Source: Bacteroidota bacterium (lineage in GTDB: Bacteria; Bacteroidota; Ignavibacteria; Kryptoniales; JAKASW01). From it: DNA of 57,917 bases. The notes beneath the pieces were generated by a model. It ran no database searches. It saw only the letters and a program-made list of their open reading frames with translations, and was not told the origin of the DNA. This document shows positions 9,439 through 19,149 of the stretch, in pieces. The position numbers were made by a program, and so were the translations under genes. Each line of letters starts with the position of its first letter. The first letter of the stretch is position 1. Location of the stretch: assembly GCA_021812985.1 (NCBI GenBank), contig JAKAMG010000024.1, positions 1-57,917 of the forward strand. The letters run 5' to 3'.

Positions 9439-9465
9439 GGCCGAAGAGAAAGAGATCCTATTCTG

Positions 9466-9497
9466 ACGCATCCCGACATCGTCGGGATGCGTTTTTT
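9466..9497 (+). terminator. rho-independent terminator
   Basis: Perfect 12-bp stem ACGCATCCCGAC/GTCGGGATGCGT with a 3-nt loop (ATC), followed by a run of T. Ends the lipoprotein/barrel operon. Confidence 0.92.
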
Positions 9498-9509
9498 GTT
9501 TTGGGACAC

Positions 9510-9538
9510 TTGCTTAGGCGTTGCGCGGTGACTATAAT
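9510..9538 (+). promoter_or_regulatory. sigma-70 promoter for the hybrid kinase gene
   Basis: TTGCTT (9510-9515), 17-bp spacer, perfect TATAAT (9533-9538). It lies just after a terminator and 22 bp before the ATG, so the leader would be about 16 nt. Confidence 0.6.
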
Positions 9539-9560
9539 ACTTGCGGCGATACGCTGATTG

Positions 9561-12500
9561 ATGATTATTGCTGCAGACATACTAGACTTTCTCTTCCTCT
9601 TCCTCCCCATCGCCTCGCTGACCGATTTCGCGTTCAAGATAGGTCTTGCATACGGTAGGTCGAAGGGAGGCCCGTTCCTGTTTGTGGGGGCGGCGTTGCT
9701 CACGTTCTCTTATCTCTTCAAGATTTACTTCGACATTGTATTTGGCAACGTCGATGCGTTCTGGCTCTTCCTCCTGACCCTGGGTGCCACAGTCGGCCTC
9801 TTCCTTGCCCTTGTCGGAACAAACCAGATTCATAGTTTCCTCCTCTCGACCCAGCCAGATCAACGGCGGGAGGTGACAAAGGCCACGAGAGTGATCGAGT
9901 TTGTCGCAGTGATTTTTCTCATCGTGCTCGTCCCTTATTTCCTCGGTTATGACAGGCCAATATACTGGAAACTTGGCGCGGCATTTTATATCGTCAGGCA
10001 GGCCACGCTTTTCGGGATAGTGGTGATAGCAGGGGAGTTCTTCAGGCTGTTTGGGAAGCCACAAGTGAAGTGGAAGACACGCCTCCTTCGCGTTATCGCA
10101 ATTTATTATCTCGCGGAACCAGTCATTTGGCTGGCAGCTGCCGGCGTCGGCGGTGCCGCGGCTCTCAACCCTGGTGTTAGGCTGGCGGTGAATTCTTTCG
10201 GCGCCCTGATCTCAGTCGGAGTGGGTATCCTCGTGTTCAGGCTTGCCAACCGATACGTTCCCTCTATCCTCCGACAGGTAAAGACTACATACATAGATAC
10301 ACTGAGGGTCAGAGTACTTCGCGACCTGTATTTGATCGGTGCCGGACTGACTATTTTCGTCTTTATAATACTCCTTGCTGCAGAGTCGCTCTACGGTGAC
10401 CTTAGAATATCCACCTTGGAAAGCTACGCCGAATCGAGGGTGGCGATCGGCAATCTTGCCGTGGCCAAAGTGCGCAGCGAACTTCAGGACGTGGTGCTTC
10501 GACTGCAGAGGTCGGAAGATGTCGTGGACTCCAGATCCGTCTTCTGGAATCTGAAGAACTCGAGAGATTACGTCGAAGCAGATGGCGACGCGGACAGCAA
10601 GAAGGAAATAGGAATATATTTCGGTCCTGATCAGGCAGGGACAGATACGCTGATCTCGCAAGTGCTTGACCGTGGTTCAGAGCTTGAGGCGGATAATGAC
10701 GTCGAAATTGCCACTGTCTCCCGAGGTCTCGATTTAAAATATCTTATCATAGTCAGGGCCCGCAATCGGTACAGGAACAATACTTTCGCGTTCGCTCTCA
10801 TTGATGTGCGGAAATTGATCTCGAAGAGCATATCTGATTTGGGTGGATACGGTGCTCATCTTCGACTAATATCGCCGGGTCTCAAAATAATATTCTCTTC
10901 CAAGCATGATGAAATCGGCGGTAATTTCAGCGACGCCGTGCTGAGAGAGAACGAGATTGACGGTAGCGAGCTTGCGAGGGGACTCAGCTCGTTGTCGAAG
11001 TCTAACTTTGAAGGTTACAGGATCCTGAAAGGGCAGACCCGCTCCGGTATGGGCGAATACTATCTTCTTATCGCGACACCTCTTGAAGTTCAGGGATACA
11101 AAGGGGTGTTTGCCTCCATTCAACCAGAGGAGAGAGTCTCAAGGCTATTCAGGCCGACGAACTCTCTTCTTATACTTGCAGCGCTCCTCGTTGCAGGGCT
11201 TTTCGGCGGAGGCCTGGTCGTGATCTCGGTAGCTTTCAAATGGTCCATGAAGCTCGAGAAGGAGGTGCAGAACAAGGTAGTCGAACTCAGGAGCTCCGAA
11301 GACAAATACAGACGTATCGTTGAGAACCCGTATGTCGGAAGCTTCATAATGATGGACAATCGCCTTATCTTTGCCAACTCCAGATTGGCGGAAATCCTGG
11401 AGACCAGCGTCGACCGGCTTTCAGGGAGCGACTTGTCGGTCTTCATGGACGGAAAAGACCATGGCATCATCCTCAACGCGTTTACATCCATTCTCAAAGG
11501 CGAGAAGAACGGCGACAGGTGGGAGGTCGATGCGATAACCGCAACGGGGAGGCACCTTACCCTCTCGGGCTATTCAAGCCCGATACATATAGGGAACAAA
11601 GTAGGTGTTCAATCGGTCGTTGTGGACAGCACGAGTGAATTCAGAGAGAAGGAGAAGCTGGAGCAGTTTGAGCGCCTTGAATCGATGGCGACGCTTGCCG
11701 CGGGGATCGCGCACGACTTCAACAACATACTTCAGGTTGTCCTCGGCTCTTCACAGCTCCTTCAGCGCGGACTAGCCGACTCGGGGCTAAAGAAGTACGC
11801 CGACAACATCACGAACGTAGCGCTTCGAGGGAGCGATCTCTCCAAGCGCCTCCTTACTTTCAGCAGGCAAAAGGGCCTTGAACAGCGGCGTGTCTTTGAC
11901 ATCAACTCGATAATAGTCGAGTCCCTCCCACTCTTTGAAGAAACTTTCCCGCGGACGATAAAGATCGAGACGGAGCTCAATCCGTCGCCAATATACGTGG
12001 ACGGCGACCAGAGCCAGATACAGCAGGTTATTTTCAACCTCTCCGTCAACGCGAGAGACGCGATGCCGCATGGTGGCACGCTTTTGATTAAAACCGAGGT
12101 CCGTGAGGTGTCGCCAATGGAGGCCGATGTCTACCAGACCGCGCCCGGGCCTTACGCCTTCATCATGATAAGAGATAATGGTGAGGGGATTCCGCCTGAG
12201 CTTATGAACAAAGTCTTCGAGCCTTTCTTTACGACCAAGCCTCCGGGCAAAGGAACTGGTCTCGGACTTAGCGTGGTCTACGGCATCGTGAGATCGCACA
12301 ATGGGTTTTTGAAAGTCTACAGCGAAGTCAGGAAAGGGACTGTCTTCAGTATCTACCTCCCCTCGACCGTTGCCGCCGCTCCGCAGGCGACGGAAGCCGT
12401 GCCGACCAGAGGAGCGGAGGCTATTCCGACATACGGAAGCAGGATACTCTTCGTGGACGACGAGGCCGGCATCAGGGAGGCGGCAGAGTTTCTCCTCGAA

Positions 12501-12812
12501 CAGGCGGGATATCGGGTTACGACAGCCAGTAACGGCATTACTGCCATAGAGATCTACAGGAAGGAATGGGAGAAGATCAGTCTGGTCGTACTGGATCTCA
12601 ACATGCCTGAACTATCGGGAAGGGAGGTCCTTGAAAACCTCACGATCATCAACCCCGACGTGCGAGTGCTCATTTCGACCGGTTACATAACGCCGGATGA
12701 ACGAGCAGGACTCAAAGGGATTGTCGAGGTGATAGAGAAGCCGTTCGACTTCGACCAGCTTGTTCAGAAGGTGAGGGGGGCTTTGCAGAATTCTCCTCGC
12801 GTCGGCGGCTGA
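9561..12812 (+). CDS. membrane hybrid sensor histidine kinase with receiver domain
   Basis: A 1083-residue signalling protein. Six to eight hydrophobic segments fill residues 5-230, then another membrane span near 258-275, an extracytoplasmic sensor of about 255 residues, a span near 535-560, a PAS domain (about 580-690), HisKA with phospho-acceptor His718 in [11 protein letters not shown], HATPase (N-box [31 protein letters not shown]) and a C-terminal receiver (FVDDE, phospho-acceptor Asp1012 in VVLDLNMPE, Lys in EKPF). ATG at 9561 is used; a TTG one codon earlier is possible. No separate response regulator is adjacent, so the output partner is unknown. The N-terminal multi-span part looks like a MASE-type sensor but I cannot assign it. 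Confidence 0.9.
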   Translation: MIIAADILDFLFLFLPIASLTDFAFKIGLAYGRSKGGPFLFVGAALLTFSYLFKIYFDIVFGNVDAFWLFLLTLGATVGLFLALVGTNQIHSFLLSTQPDQRREVTKATRVIEFVAVIFLIVLVPYFLGYDRPIYWKLGAAFYIVRQATLFGIVVIAGEFFRLFGKPQVKWKTRLLRVIAIYYLAEPVIWLAAAGVGGAAALNPGVRLAVNSFGALISVGVGILVFRLANRYVPSILRQVKTTYIDTLRVRVLRDLYLIGAGLTIFVFIILLAAESLYGDLRISTLESYAESRVAIGNLAVAKVRSELQDVVLRLQRSEDVVDSRSVFWNLKNSRDYVEADGDADSKKEIGIYFGPDQAGTDTLISQVLDRGSELEADNDVEIATVSRGLDLKYLIIVRARNRYRNNTFAFALIDVRKLISKSISDLGGYGAHLRLISPGLKIIFSSKHDEIGGNFSDAVLRENEIDGSELARGLSSLSKSNFEGYRILKGQTRSGMGEYYLLIATPLEVQGYKGVFASIQPEERVSRLFRPTNSLLILAALLVAGLFGGGLVVISVAFKWSMKLEKEVQNKVVELRSSEDKYRRIVENPYVGSFIMMDNRLIFANSRLAEILETSVDRLSGSDLSVFMDGKDHGIILNAFTSILKGEKNGDRWEVDAITATGRHLTLSGYSSPIHIGNKVGVQSVVVDSTSEFREKEKLEQFERLESMATLAAGIAHDFNNILQVVLGSSQLLQRGLADSGLKKYADNITNVALRGSDLSKRLLTFSRQKGLEQRRVFDINSIIVESLPLFEETFPRTIKIETELNPSPIYVDGDQSQIQQVIFNLSVNARDAMPHGGTLLIKTEVREVSPMEADVYQTAPGPYAFIMIRDNGEGIPPELMNKVFEPFFTTKPPGKGTGLGLSVVYGIVRSHNGFLKVYSEVRKGTVFSIYLPSTVAAAPQATEAVPTRGAEAIPTYGSRILFVDDEAGIREAAEFLLEQAGYRVTTASNGITAIEIYRKEWEKISLVVLDLNMPELSGREVLENLTIINPDVRVLISTGYITPDERAGLKGIVEVIEKPFDFDQLVQKVRGALQNSPRVGG

Positions 12813-12909
12813 ACCACCGTCGGCGAAACGCCTCCGGATTTTAAGTCCGATACCTTTAATCTATTCCGGAATTTCCATTTTCTTGGGATCCTTGATTATA
12901 TTTTAGCAT

Positions 12910-15543
12910 ATGACGGAAGAAGTAGGTTATGCGATAGACAGGCTCAATTTGCGACGCGAGAGCGCAAAGAACCTGCATAAGTCTGGAGCTAGCGGCTCCG
13001 AAGTCTCTCTCTCCCTTACCGCCGCTATTGATGAGGCCATAAGGAGCGCATTCGAAGCGGCAGATGACCCTGATGGACTGGCCGCGATAGCAGTCGGCGG
13101 GTACGGCCGCGCAGAACTCTGTCCCCACTCGGATATCGATATCCTGTTCATAGTAGGTGGCGGTGTGCAAGCCAGCTTTTACGCTCAGCGTATCATGCAT
13201 TTTCTTTGGGACATGGGACTAAATATTGGCCACTCCGTGCGAAACGTGGGGCAGGTGCTCAAGACATACCGGGACGACCATGACAGCTGGGCTGCTACTC
13301 TCGAATACAGGTATGTCGCGGGGAGCAGGCCGTTGGCATCAAAGCTCGAAACTGCCGTCAAGGAATTCGTCTCCAAGAACGATGATAATGGTTTCGTGAA
13401 GTCCACCCTTGATGGGATAAGAGTAAGGCACAACAAGTACGGTCGATCGACTTCGCTTCTCGAGCCCAACCTCAAGAAAAGCGCGGGCGGTCTCCGCGAT
13501 CTTCACGCGCTTCTCTGGATGTACCGCGCAGTCTATCCAGACTTCCTACCGGAAGTCAGTCCAACTCTCGAGCAGCTCGCTATACTCGATTTTCTCGACA
13601 GGCTTCTCCAAAAGGGGCTGATCAACGAATTGCAGTATAATCACACGCGTGACGCGTTCGAGTTCGTGCTGAGGACAAGACAGAGCCTGCATTACCAGTC
13701 TTCGAACTTAAATGACCTCCTGGATTTTGAGATACAGAAGAAGGTTGCCGTAGACATGGGCTATGAGAGCCAGGACTACGCGAAAGGGGTTGAGGGTTTC
13801 ATGCGCGACTACTTCAGGCACGCGCGCAAAATATTCAGGCTCAACCAGGTTATATCAGACAAGATGCGGGGAGCTCTCAGACCGAAAAGGGATCGTCCTG
13901 ACTCGATCAATCTTGACGAGGACTACGCGCTGGACGGCGACAAGATTGCCTTCAGGAGGGAGACAGGAAGGGACGCAATCAGGCTCTTCAAGGCCTTTAA
14001 GCACAAGGCGGCGACCGGTCTACATTTTGACGAGAACGTGCACGAGACGCTGGCCAGAGAGCTCGACGTCTTCAGCGAGCCTGATTTCAGAGCCTCGAAA
14101 GAGGCGGCGGAGATTTTCAGGTTTGTACTGCTATGTGAGAGGAACGTGGCATTCACTCTCAAGTCCATGAACGAGCTCGGCGTGCTCGGCAGATACCTGC
14201 CGGAATTCGGAAAGCTTATCGGCTTCTTCCAGCACAACGTCTATCACTACTATACCGCCGATGAACATACGCTTGAAGCAATCGAGAACCTCGAGAGCGT
14301 CGGCGAGCAGGAGGAATTCCTCGGGGAGCTCCTGAAGAGCGTGGAGCGCCGCGATGCGCTCTACCTCGGTGTGATGTTCCACGACATAGCGAAACCCGTT
14401 TCCATTGGGAAACATGAAATCATCGGGGTGGATGTCGCAGATAAGGCGCTGAGAAGAATAGGATATGACGATCTCATTGAGGACGTGGGGTTTCTCGTAC
14501 GGAACCACCTGAAGATGGAACAGATCGCTTTCCGCAGAAACATAGGCGACCCTGGCACGGTCTACGAGTTTACTCGTCTGTTCGCGAACGCGGAACAGCT
14601 CAAGATGCTCTACCTTCTTACGTTTGCGGACCTCAGCGCCGTGAACCCGACGGTATGGACTAAGTGGAAGGCGCAGCTCCTTCATGAGCTATACAGGAAA
14701 TCGTATCAAATTATAGCGGAATCGCTGGACCGCAATGCGGTCGAGTCTTTGCAGGAAAAACAGAGGCGGTCCAGGGAAAAGGCGATTGTAGACCAAATGC
14801 CCGCCACGATGTCCGAGACTGTCAGGCGGCATTTCGACGGAATCAAGAACGACCTCTATGCCATCGTGTTCGATGACAAGGAGATACGCGGCCACATTGA
14901 GGCGATAGAGGCGGGTTTCGGGACTGCGCACGTCAGTTTCAGACAGAGCGACGAAAACACGGATGTAACGATAATCGCCCGCGATGCGCACTACCAGCTG
15001 TCGAAATTCTGCTCTTCGCTCAGCTCAAACGACGCCAACATCGTCGACGCAAACATCTTCACACGAGACGATGGCATAATCATTGACCGCTTCAAGGTGT
15101 TCGACAACATAACGAAGAAGAACCTCACAGAGAGCCAGATGACGAGGATTGAATCGGATCTCCGCGCAATACTGGATGGAGAGAGCGACCCGGAGAAACT
15201 TTTCGAGCGCCACAGGATGAAGTGGCTGAGGAAGCTTAAGAACGAAGTCAACCCGAATATCAAGGTTGCTGTGCAGGCATCTGAGACTCCTGATTTTACT
15301 CTAATCGAAGTCTTCGCTCCGGACTCGCTTGGCTTCCTCTACAAGGTTACCTCCGCAATTTCATCAGCGGGACTGAGCATACATTTTGCAAAGATCGCAA
15401 CCCGTGTCGATGGGATCGTCGACACTTTCTACATCCTACGGAACGACGGCACTAAACCGGACCAGCAGGAGCTTGACAGGCTTAAGGAGAGCATCCTCGC
15501 GATCATCAACGAGTCTGTAAACTCCGAACTGATCTTCAAGTGA
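12910..15543 (+). CDS. glnD: [protein-PII] uridylyltransferase/uridylyl-removing enzyme
   Basis: Nitrogen-status sensor that uridylylates PII proteins and removes the tag. 877 residues, near the usual 850-900. Domains in order: nucleotidyltransferase with GGYGRAEL (63-70) and metal Asp75/Asp77 (HSDIDILF), a central helical region, an HD phosphohydrolase domain (HTLEAIENL, HDIAKP), and two C-terminal ACT domains. No PII or glnA gene is in the window. There is no Shine-Dalgarno sequence; TATATT (12897-12902) is only 7 nt before the ATG, suggesting a leaderless transcript. The stop overlaps murI. Confidence 0.92.
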   Translation: MTEEVGYAIDRLNLRRESAKNLHKSGASGSEVSLSLTAAIDEAIRSAFEAADDPDGLAAIAVGGYGRAELCPHSDIDILFIVGGGVQASFYAQRIMHFLWDMGLNIGHSVRNVGQVLKTYRDDHDSWAATLEYRYVAGSRPLASKLETAVKEFVSKNDDNGFVKSTLDGIRVRHNKYGRSTSLLEPNLKKSAGGLRDLHALLWMYRAVYPDFLPEVSPTLEQLAILDFLDRLLQKGLINELQYNHTRDAFEFVLRTRQSLHYQSSNLNDLLDFEIQKKVAVDMGYESQDYAKGVEGFMRDYFRHARKIFRLNQVISDKMRGALRPKRDRPDSINLDEDYALDGDKIAFRRETGRDAIRLFKAFKHKAATGLHFDENVHETLARELDVFSEPDFRASKEAAEIFRFVLLCERNVAFTLKSMNELGVLGRYLPEFGKLIGFFQHNVYHYYTADEHTLEAIENLESVGEQEEFLGELLKSVERRDALYLGVMFHDIAKPVSIGKHEIIGVDVADKALRRIGYDDLIEDVGFLVRNHLKMEQIAFRRNIGDPGTVYEFTRLFANAEQLKMLYLLTFADLSAVNPTVWTKWKAQLLHELYRKSYQIIAESLDRNAVESLQEKQRRSREKAIVDQMPATMSETVRRHFDGIKNDLYAIVFDDKEIRGHIEAIEAGFGTAHVSFRQSDENTDVTIIARDAHYQLSKFCSSLSSNDANIVDANIFTRDDGIIIDRFKVFDNITKKNLTESQMTRIESDLRAILDGESDPEKLFERHRMKWLRKLKNEVNPNIKVAVQASETPDFTLIEVFAPDSLGFLYKVTSAISSAGLSIHFAKIATRVDGIVDTFYILRNDGTKPDQQELDRLKESILAIINESVNSELIFK

Positions 15544-16361
15544 TTTCACCGGCAAATCCAATTGGTGTTTTTGATTCTGGTATCGGCGGGCTGACGGTTG
15601 TCAGGCAACTGATGGCCCTCCTCCCCAACGAGAACATCGTGTATTTTGGAGATACAGCGAGGGTTCCGTACGGAAACAAGTCGGCTGAAGTCATACGGGA
15701 ATACGCCGTTCAAGATACACGTTTCCTCCTGTCGAAAGGGGTCAAGCTGATAGTGGTCGCCTGCAACACGGCTTCGGCGCTTGCTATGGATGTAGTCATG
15801 GCGCATTCGACTGTCCCGAGTGTCGGGGTCATAGAGCCGACGGCACGAGAGGCCGCGAGCCGCGCCGGGGCAAGAGGAATTGGAGTGATCGGTACTCTCT
15901 CCACCATAAACTCTTCCGCCTATTCAACCGCGCTTCACGACATCGCACCAGGAGCCAGGATATTGAGTCAGGCATGCCCATTGTTCGTGCCGCTGGCGGA
16001 GGAGGGAATGTTTGAGCATAAGGCGACCGACCTTATCGCGAAGGAATACTTGTCGGGATTTTCCGGAAAGGTCGATGTCATGATTCTCGGTTGCACGCAT
16101 TATCCGCTCCTTCGGGATGTCATCTCTCGCGCGCTCGGCGGCGGGGTGGAGCTTGTCGACGCAGGTGAGGCAACGGCGAAATCGGCACGTGACCTTCTAA
16201 AGTCTGCAAACATGCTGAACCAGCAGGGGGCGAGGCCAAGGTACGAATTCTATGTCAGCGACTTTCCTCAGAAGTTCAACGAGATAGCGGAGCGATTCCT
16301 CGGTCGTAAGCTGGAGTTTGTGCGAAAGGTTCAGATATACTCCGACGGCGACATAAGATAG
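15540..16361 (+). CDS. murI: glutamate racemase
   Basis: Makes D-glutamate for peptidoglycan. 273 residues with the family signatures VFDSGIGGLTVV at the N-terminus, VACNTASA with the first catalytic Cys, and LGCTHYPLL with the second. The start is GTG at 15540, which overlaps the glnD stop by 4 nt (GTGA), so translation is probably coupled. Linking a glutamate-using wall enzyme to glnD is an unusual neighbourhood, perhaps just convenience. It converges with the GNAT gene across 34 bp with no visible terminator. Confidence 0.94.
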   Translation: MISPANPIGVFDSGIGGLTVVRQLMALLPNENIVYFGDTARVPYGNKSAEVIREYAVQDTRFLLSKGVKLIVVACNTASALAMDVVMAHSTVPSVGVIEPTAREAASRAGARGIGVIGTLSTINSSAYSTALHDIAPGARILSQACPLFVPLAEEGMFEHKATDLIAKEYLSGFSGKVDVMILGCTHYPLLRDVISRALGGGVELVDAGEATAKSARDLLKSANMLNQQGARPRYEFYVSDFPQKFNEIAERFLGRKLEFVRKVQIYSDGDIR

Positions 16362-16395
16362 CAGTCGTATAACGTGGAACAGTACGAGAAAGACG

Positions 16396-16878
16396 CTAGC
16401 TTTGCCTTGCCGATAGATCCAACTCGAGGAATAAGGCGTTGGGCAGAGGATTAACGCGATACTTCCCGATCTCGGTAAATCCGAGCGATCTGTAGAGTCT
16501 TATCGCCGCAGTCATCGTGCTGACCGTGTCCAGCCGCATCTTCGTGTACCCCAGACGTATGGCGTCTCCTATGATTCTCTCTGCCAGTGCCTTCCCAATC
16601 CCGCGCCCTCTTAATTCAGGCCTTACGTAGAGGCGTTTCATCTCGCATGTGACAACGTCGATCCTTCTCAAGGCGACGCACCCCGCCGGTCCATCCGCTT
16701 CGCGCGCCATTAAAATTCTTCCATTAGGCCGGGAATACTCTCCAGGGAGATTGACGAGCTCCTCTTTGAAGTTCTGGAAATCAAGCTCGAAGCCCAGTGA
16801 ACTCGCATACTCCCGGAATAACACCCCTATTGCCTCCAGCGACGCCGTGTCGTGATCGCTGATGGATTCAATTTCCAT
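16396..16878 (-). CDS. GNAT family N-acetyltransferase
   Basis: A 160-residue single-domain acetyltransferase. The acetyl-CoA loop RGRGIGKALAE and the preceding beta4 strand MKRLYVRPE are clear, as is the C-terminal LYRSLGF motif. The substrate cannot be inferred. It is the last gene of the minus-strand arginine cluster, 18 nt after pcrA, and probably part of that transcript. Confidence 0.85.
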   Translation of the reverse strand: MEIESISDHDTASLEAIGVLFREYASSLGFELDFQNFKEELVNLPGEYSRPNGRILMAREADGPAGCVALRRIDVVTCEMKRLYVRPELRGRGIGKALAERIIGDAIRLGYTKMRLDTVSTMTAAIRLYRSLGFTEIGKYRVNPLPNALFLELDLSARQS

Positions 16879-16896
16879 GACGAAATGAGTTTGCTC

Positions 16897-19149
16897 TTAG
16901 CGGACTACCCGGAGGTTAGCGTACCGAAGCATCAACTGCTTCTTCTGGTTCGCACCGAAGAGGACGACGACTTTCTCAGTATCCCCTTTCCCGGACATTT
17001 CGATAACCTTTCCCTCGCCGAAGAACTGGTGTTCCACGATGGTGCCGACTTTGATGCGGGGGGTGTTGGGGCGCTCCTTCTCGATGGGTGCCGGGGATGT
17101 GAAGGGGTTGTCGCGGCTGGCGCTGATCGCGGTATCGAGTGACGGACGGAGAGATTCCGAAGGGGAAGAAGTCTCCCAGATGGAGCGCTGGGCTGATACC
17201 CTGGCGCCGTGCTCCTGATCCAGCAGATCAGACTGTATCTCAGCGAGGAATCGGGAAGGGGCCTGAAAGGAGAGCTTGCCGAATCTGAAACGCTGCCGTG
17301 CGTGCGAGAGGTAGACCTTCTTCTCGGCTCTTGTGATGGCCACGTAGAACAAGCGACGTTCCTCCTCCAGCTCATCTTCCTCTTTCGAACTCAAAGGAAA
17401 CAGGCCCTCCTCCATACCGCTTACAAACACCACAGGGAATTCAAGACCCTTGGCGGCATGAATTGTCATAAGCGTAACTGAATTCCGCTTTGTGTCCCAT
17501 CTGTCAACGTCAGCTACGAGCGACACCTCTGCAAGGAAATCCTGGAGAGTTCCGTCGGGATTCTCTGTTTGAAACTCAGCTATGCCGGCCAGAAATTCCT
17601 GTATGTTCTCCATCCTGTTCAGCGACTCGGCCGTGTTCTCTTCCTTGAGAGATGTAACCAAGCGGAGCTCGTCCGTGAGGGATCGCGTAAACTCGCCCAC
17701 GGAGAGTTCGTCCTTCAACCGCTGGTATTTCTTTATCAGGTTCGCGAACTGTCTGAGCTGACTCTTTTGTCTAGGCTGGATATCACCGATCTCGTCGACT
17801 CGCGCCGCGGCCTCGAGGAGGGGAATCTGATTCGCCGCCGCGAAGTTTCTAACGTAGTCGACGGTTACATCACCCAGGCCTCGTGCGGGGAAGTTCACGA
17901 TTCTCGTAAACGACGCGTCGTCCTGCGGATTGACTATCAACTTCAGATAAGCGAGTAGGTCCTTGATCTCCTTGCGTTTGTAAAATGCCACCCCTCCGAC
18001 GATTACGTAAGGTATCCCGCCGCGGTTGAACGCCTCTTCGAGGGCGCGCGACTGGTAGTTCGTCCTGAAAAGTACCACGAAGTCCTTCAGCTGGAGCTTG
18101 TCCTTTATACTCTCATTCCTGATCTTCTGAACAATCTTATAACCTTCGTCCCGGTCGCTCTCACATTCGATGACTGAGAGACTTTCTCCTTCGTGGTTTT
18201 CAGTCCACAAGACCTTGTCAAGTTTCCGCCGGTTGTGTACGATCACGGAATTTGCCGCCTTGAGTATCTTGCCGGTGGATCGATAATTCTGCTCGAGCCT
18301 GAAGACCTTTGCTTCGGGATAATCGCTCTGGAAATCGAAGATGTTTTGCACATCCGCCCCGCGCCAGGAGTAAATGCTCTGAGCGTCGTCACCAACGACG
18401 CAGATGTTCCGGTGCCGTTCGGCAAGGAGTTTGAGTAACATGTACTGCGCCCGGTTGGTATCCTGATACTCGTCAACGAGTATGAACTTGAACTTGTTCT
18501 GATATTTCTCCAGCGTTCCCCGGTCGCGATTGAACAGGACGATGGGCTTGATGAGGAGGTCGTCGAAGTCCATGGCATTGTTGTTCTTCATCCGTTCCTC
18601 ATAGACCCCGTAGGTCTCCGCTGTCACCTGTTCGAGTCTGCTCTTGGCGAGCTGCTGAGCCTGGGAAGGGAGGACTAGCCCGTTTTTCAGTTTGCTGATT
18701 TGCCATCTTATGCCGGCCGGCGGGAAGACCTCCTCGGATAAATTGTGTTCCCGGAGAATCTGCTTTATTTGCTTCAGCGAGTCTTCTTCGTCATATATCG
18801 TGAAGTTGGAAGTGTATCCTATCTTCTCGGCCTCCATCCTCAGTATCTTGCCGAAAAGGGAATGGAACGTCCCGATCCAGTTCCCCGGTCGCCTCGCTCC
18901 TCCGCCTTCTGAATCCGTCCCAAGAAGTTTTTCGGTACGGGCCCTCATTTCGTTAGCGGCTTTGTTCGTGAAGGTCAGGCAGAGGATGTTGTGGAAGGGG
19001 ACACCTATTGAGACAAGGTAAGCGACGCGGTAGGTAAGGACTTTAGTCTTGCCGCTGCCGGCGCCCGCGAGGACAAGTTCTGGTCCTTCGACTGATTTAA
19101 CTGCTGAGAGTTGAGCCTGATTCAGATCTCTAAGAAAGTCGGTATTCAT
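16897..19149 (-). CDS. pcrA: UvrD/PcrA-type ATP-dependent DNA helicase
   Basis: Superfamily 1A 3'-5' helicase for repair and replication restart. 750 residues. Motifs visible: Q-motif region LNQAQLSAV, Walker A LAGAGSGKT (27-35), TFTNKAANEM, Walker B VDEYQDTN, QNYRST, TIHAAKGLEFPVVF, and VAITRAEKK. The C-terminal 50 residues form the Tudor-like domain (VGTIVEHQFFGEGKV) that binds RNA polymerase in PcrA. The ATG overlaps the argH stop (ATGA). Co-transcription with arginine genes is not the common arrangement. Confidence 0.93.
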   Translation of the reverse strand: MNTDFLRDLNQAQLSAVKSVEGPELVLAGAGSGKTKVLTYRVAYLVSIGVPFHNILCLTFTNKAANEMRARTEKLLGTDSEGGGARRPGNWIGTFHSLFGKILRMEAEKIGYTSNFTIYDEEDSLKQIKQILREHNLSEEVFPPAGIRWQISKLKNGLVLPSQAQQLAKSRLEQVTAETYGVYEERMKNNNAMDFDDLLIKPIVLFNRDRGTLEKYQNKFKFILVDEYQDTNRAQYMLLKLLAERHRNICVVGDDAQSIYSWRGADVQNIFDFQSDYPEAKVFRLEQNYRSTGKILKAANSVIVHNRRKLDKVLWTENHEGESLSVIECESDRDEGYKIVQKIRNESIKDKLQLKDFVVLFRTNYQSRALEEAFNRGGIPYVIVGGVAFYKRKEIKDLLAYLKLIVNPQDDASFTRIVNFPARGLGDVTVDYVRNFAAANQIPLLEAAARVDEIGDIQPRQKSQLRQFANLIKKYQRLKDELSVGEFTRSLTDELRLVTSLKEENTAESLNRMENIQEFLAGIAEFQTENPDGTLQDFLAEVSLVADVDRWDTKRNSVTLMTIHAAKGLEFPVVFVSGMEEGLFPLSSKEEDELEEERRLFYVAITRAEKKVYLSHARQRFRFGKLSFQAPSRFLAEIQSDLLDQEHGARVSAQRSIWETSSPSESLRPSLDTAISASRDNPFTSPAPIEKERPNTPRIKVGTIVEHQFFGEGKVIEMSGKGDTEKVVVLFGANQKKQLMLRYANLRVVR

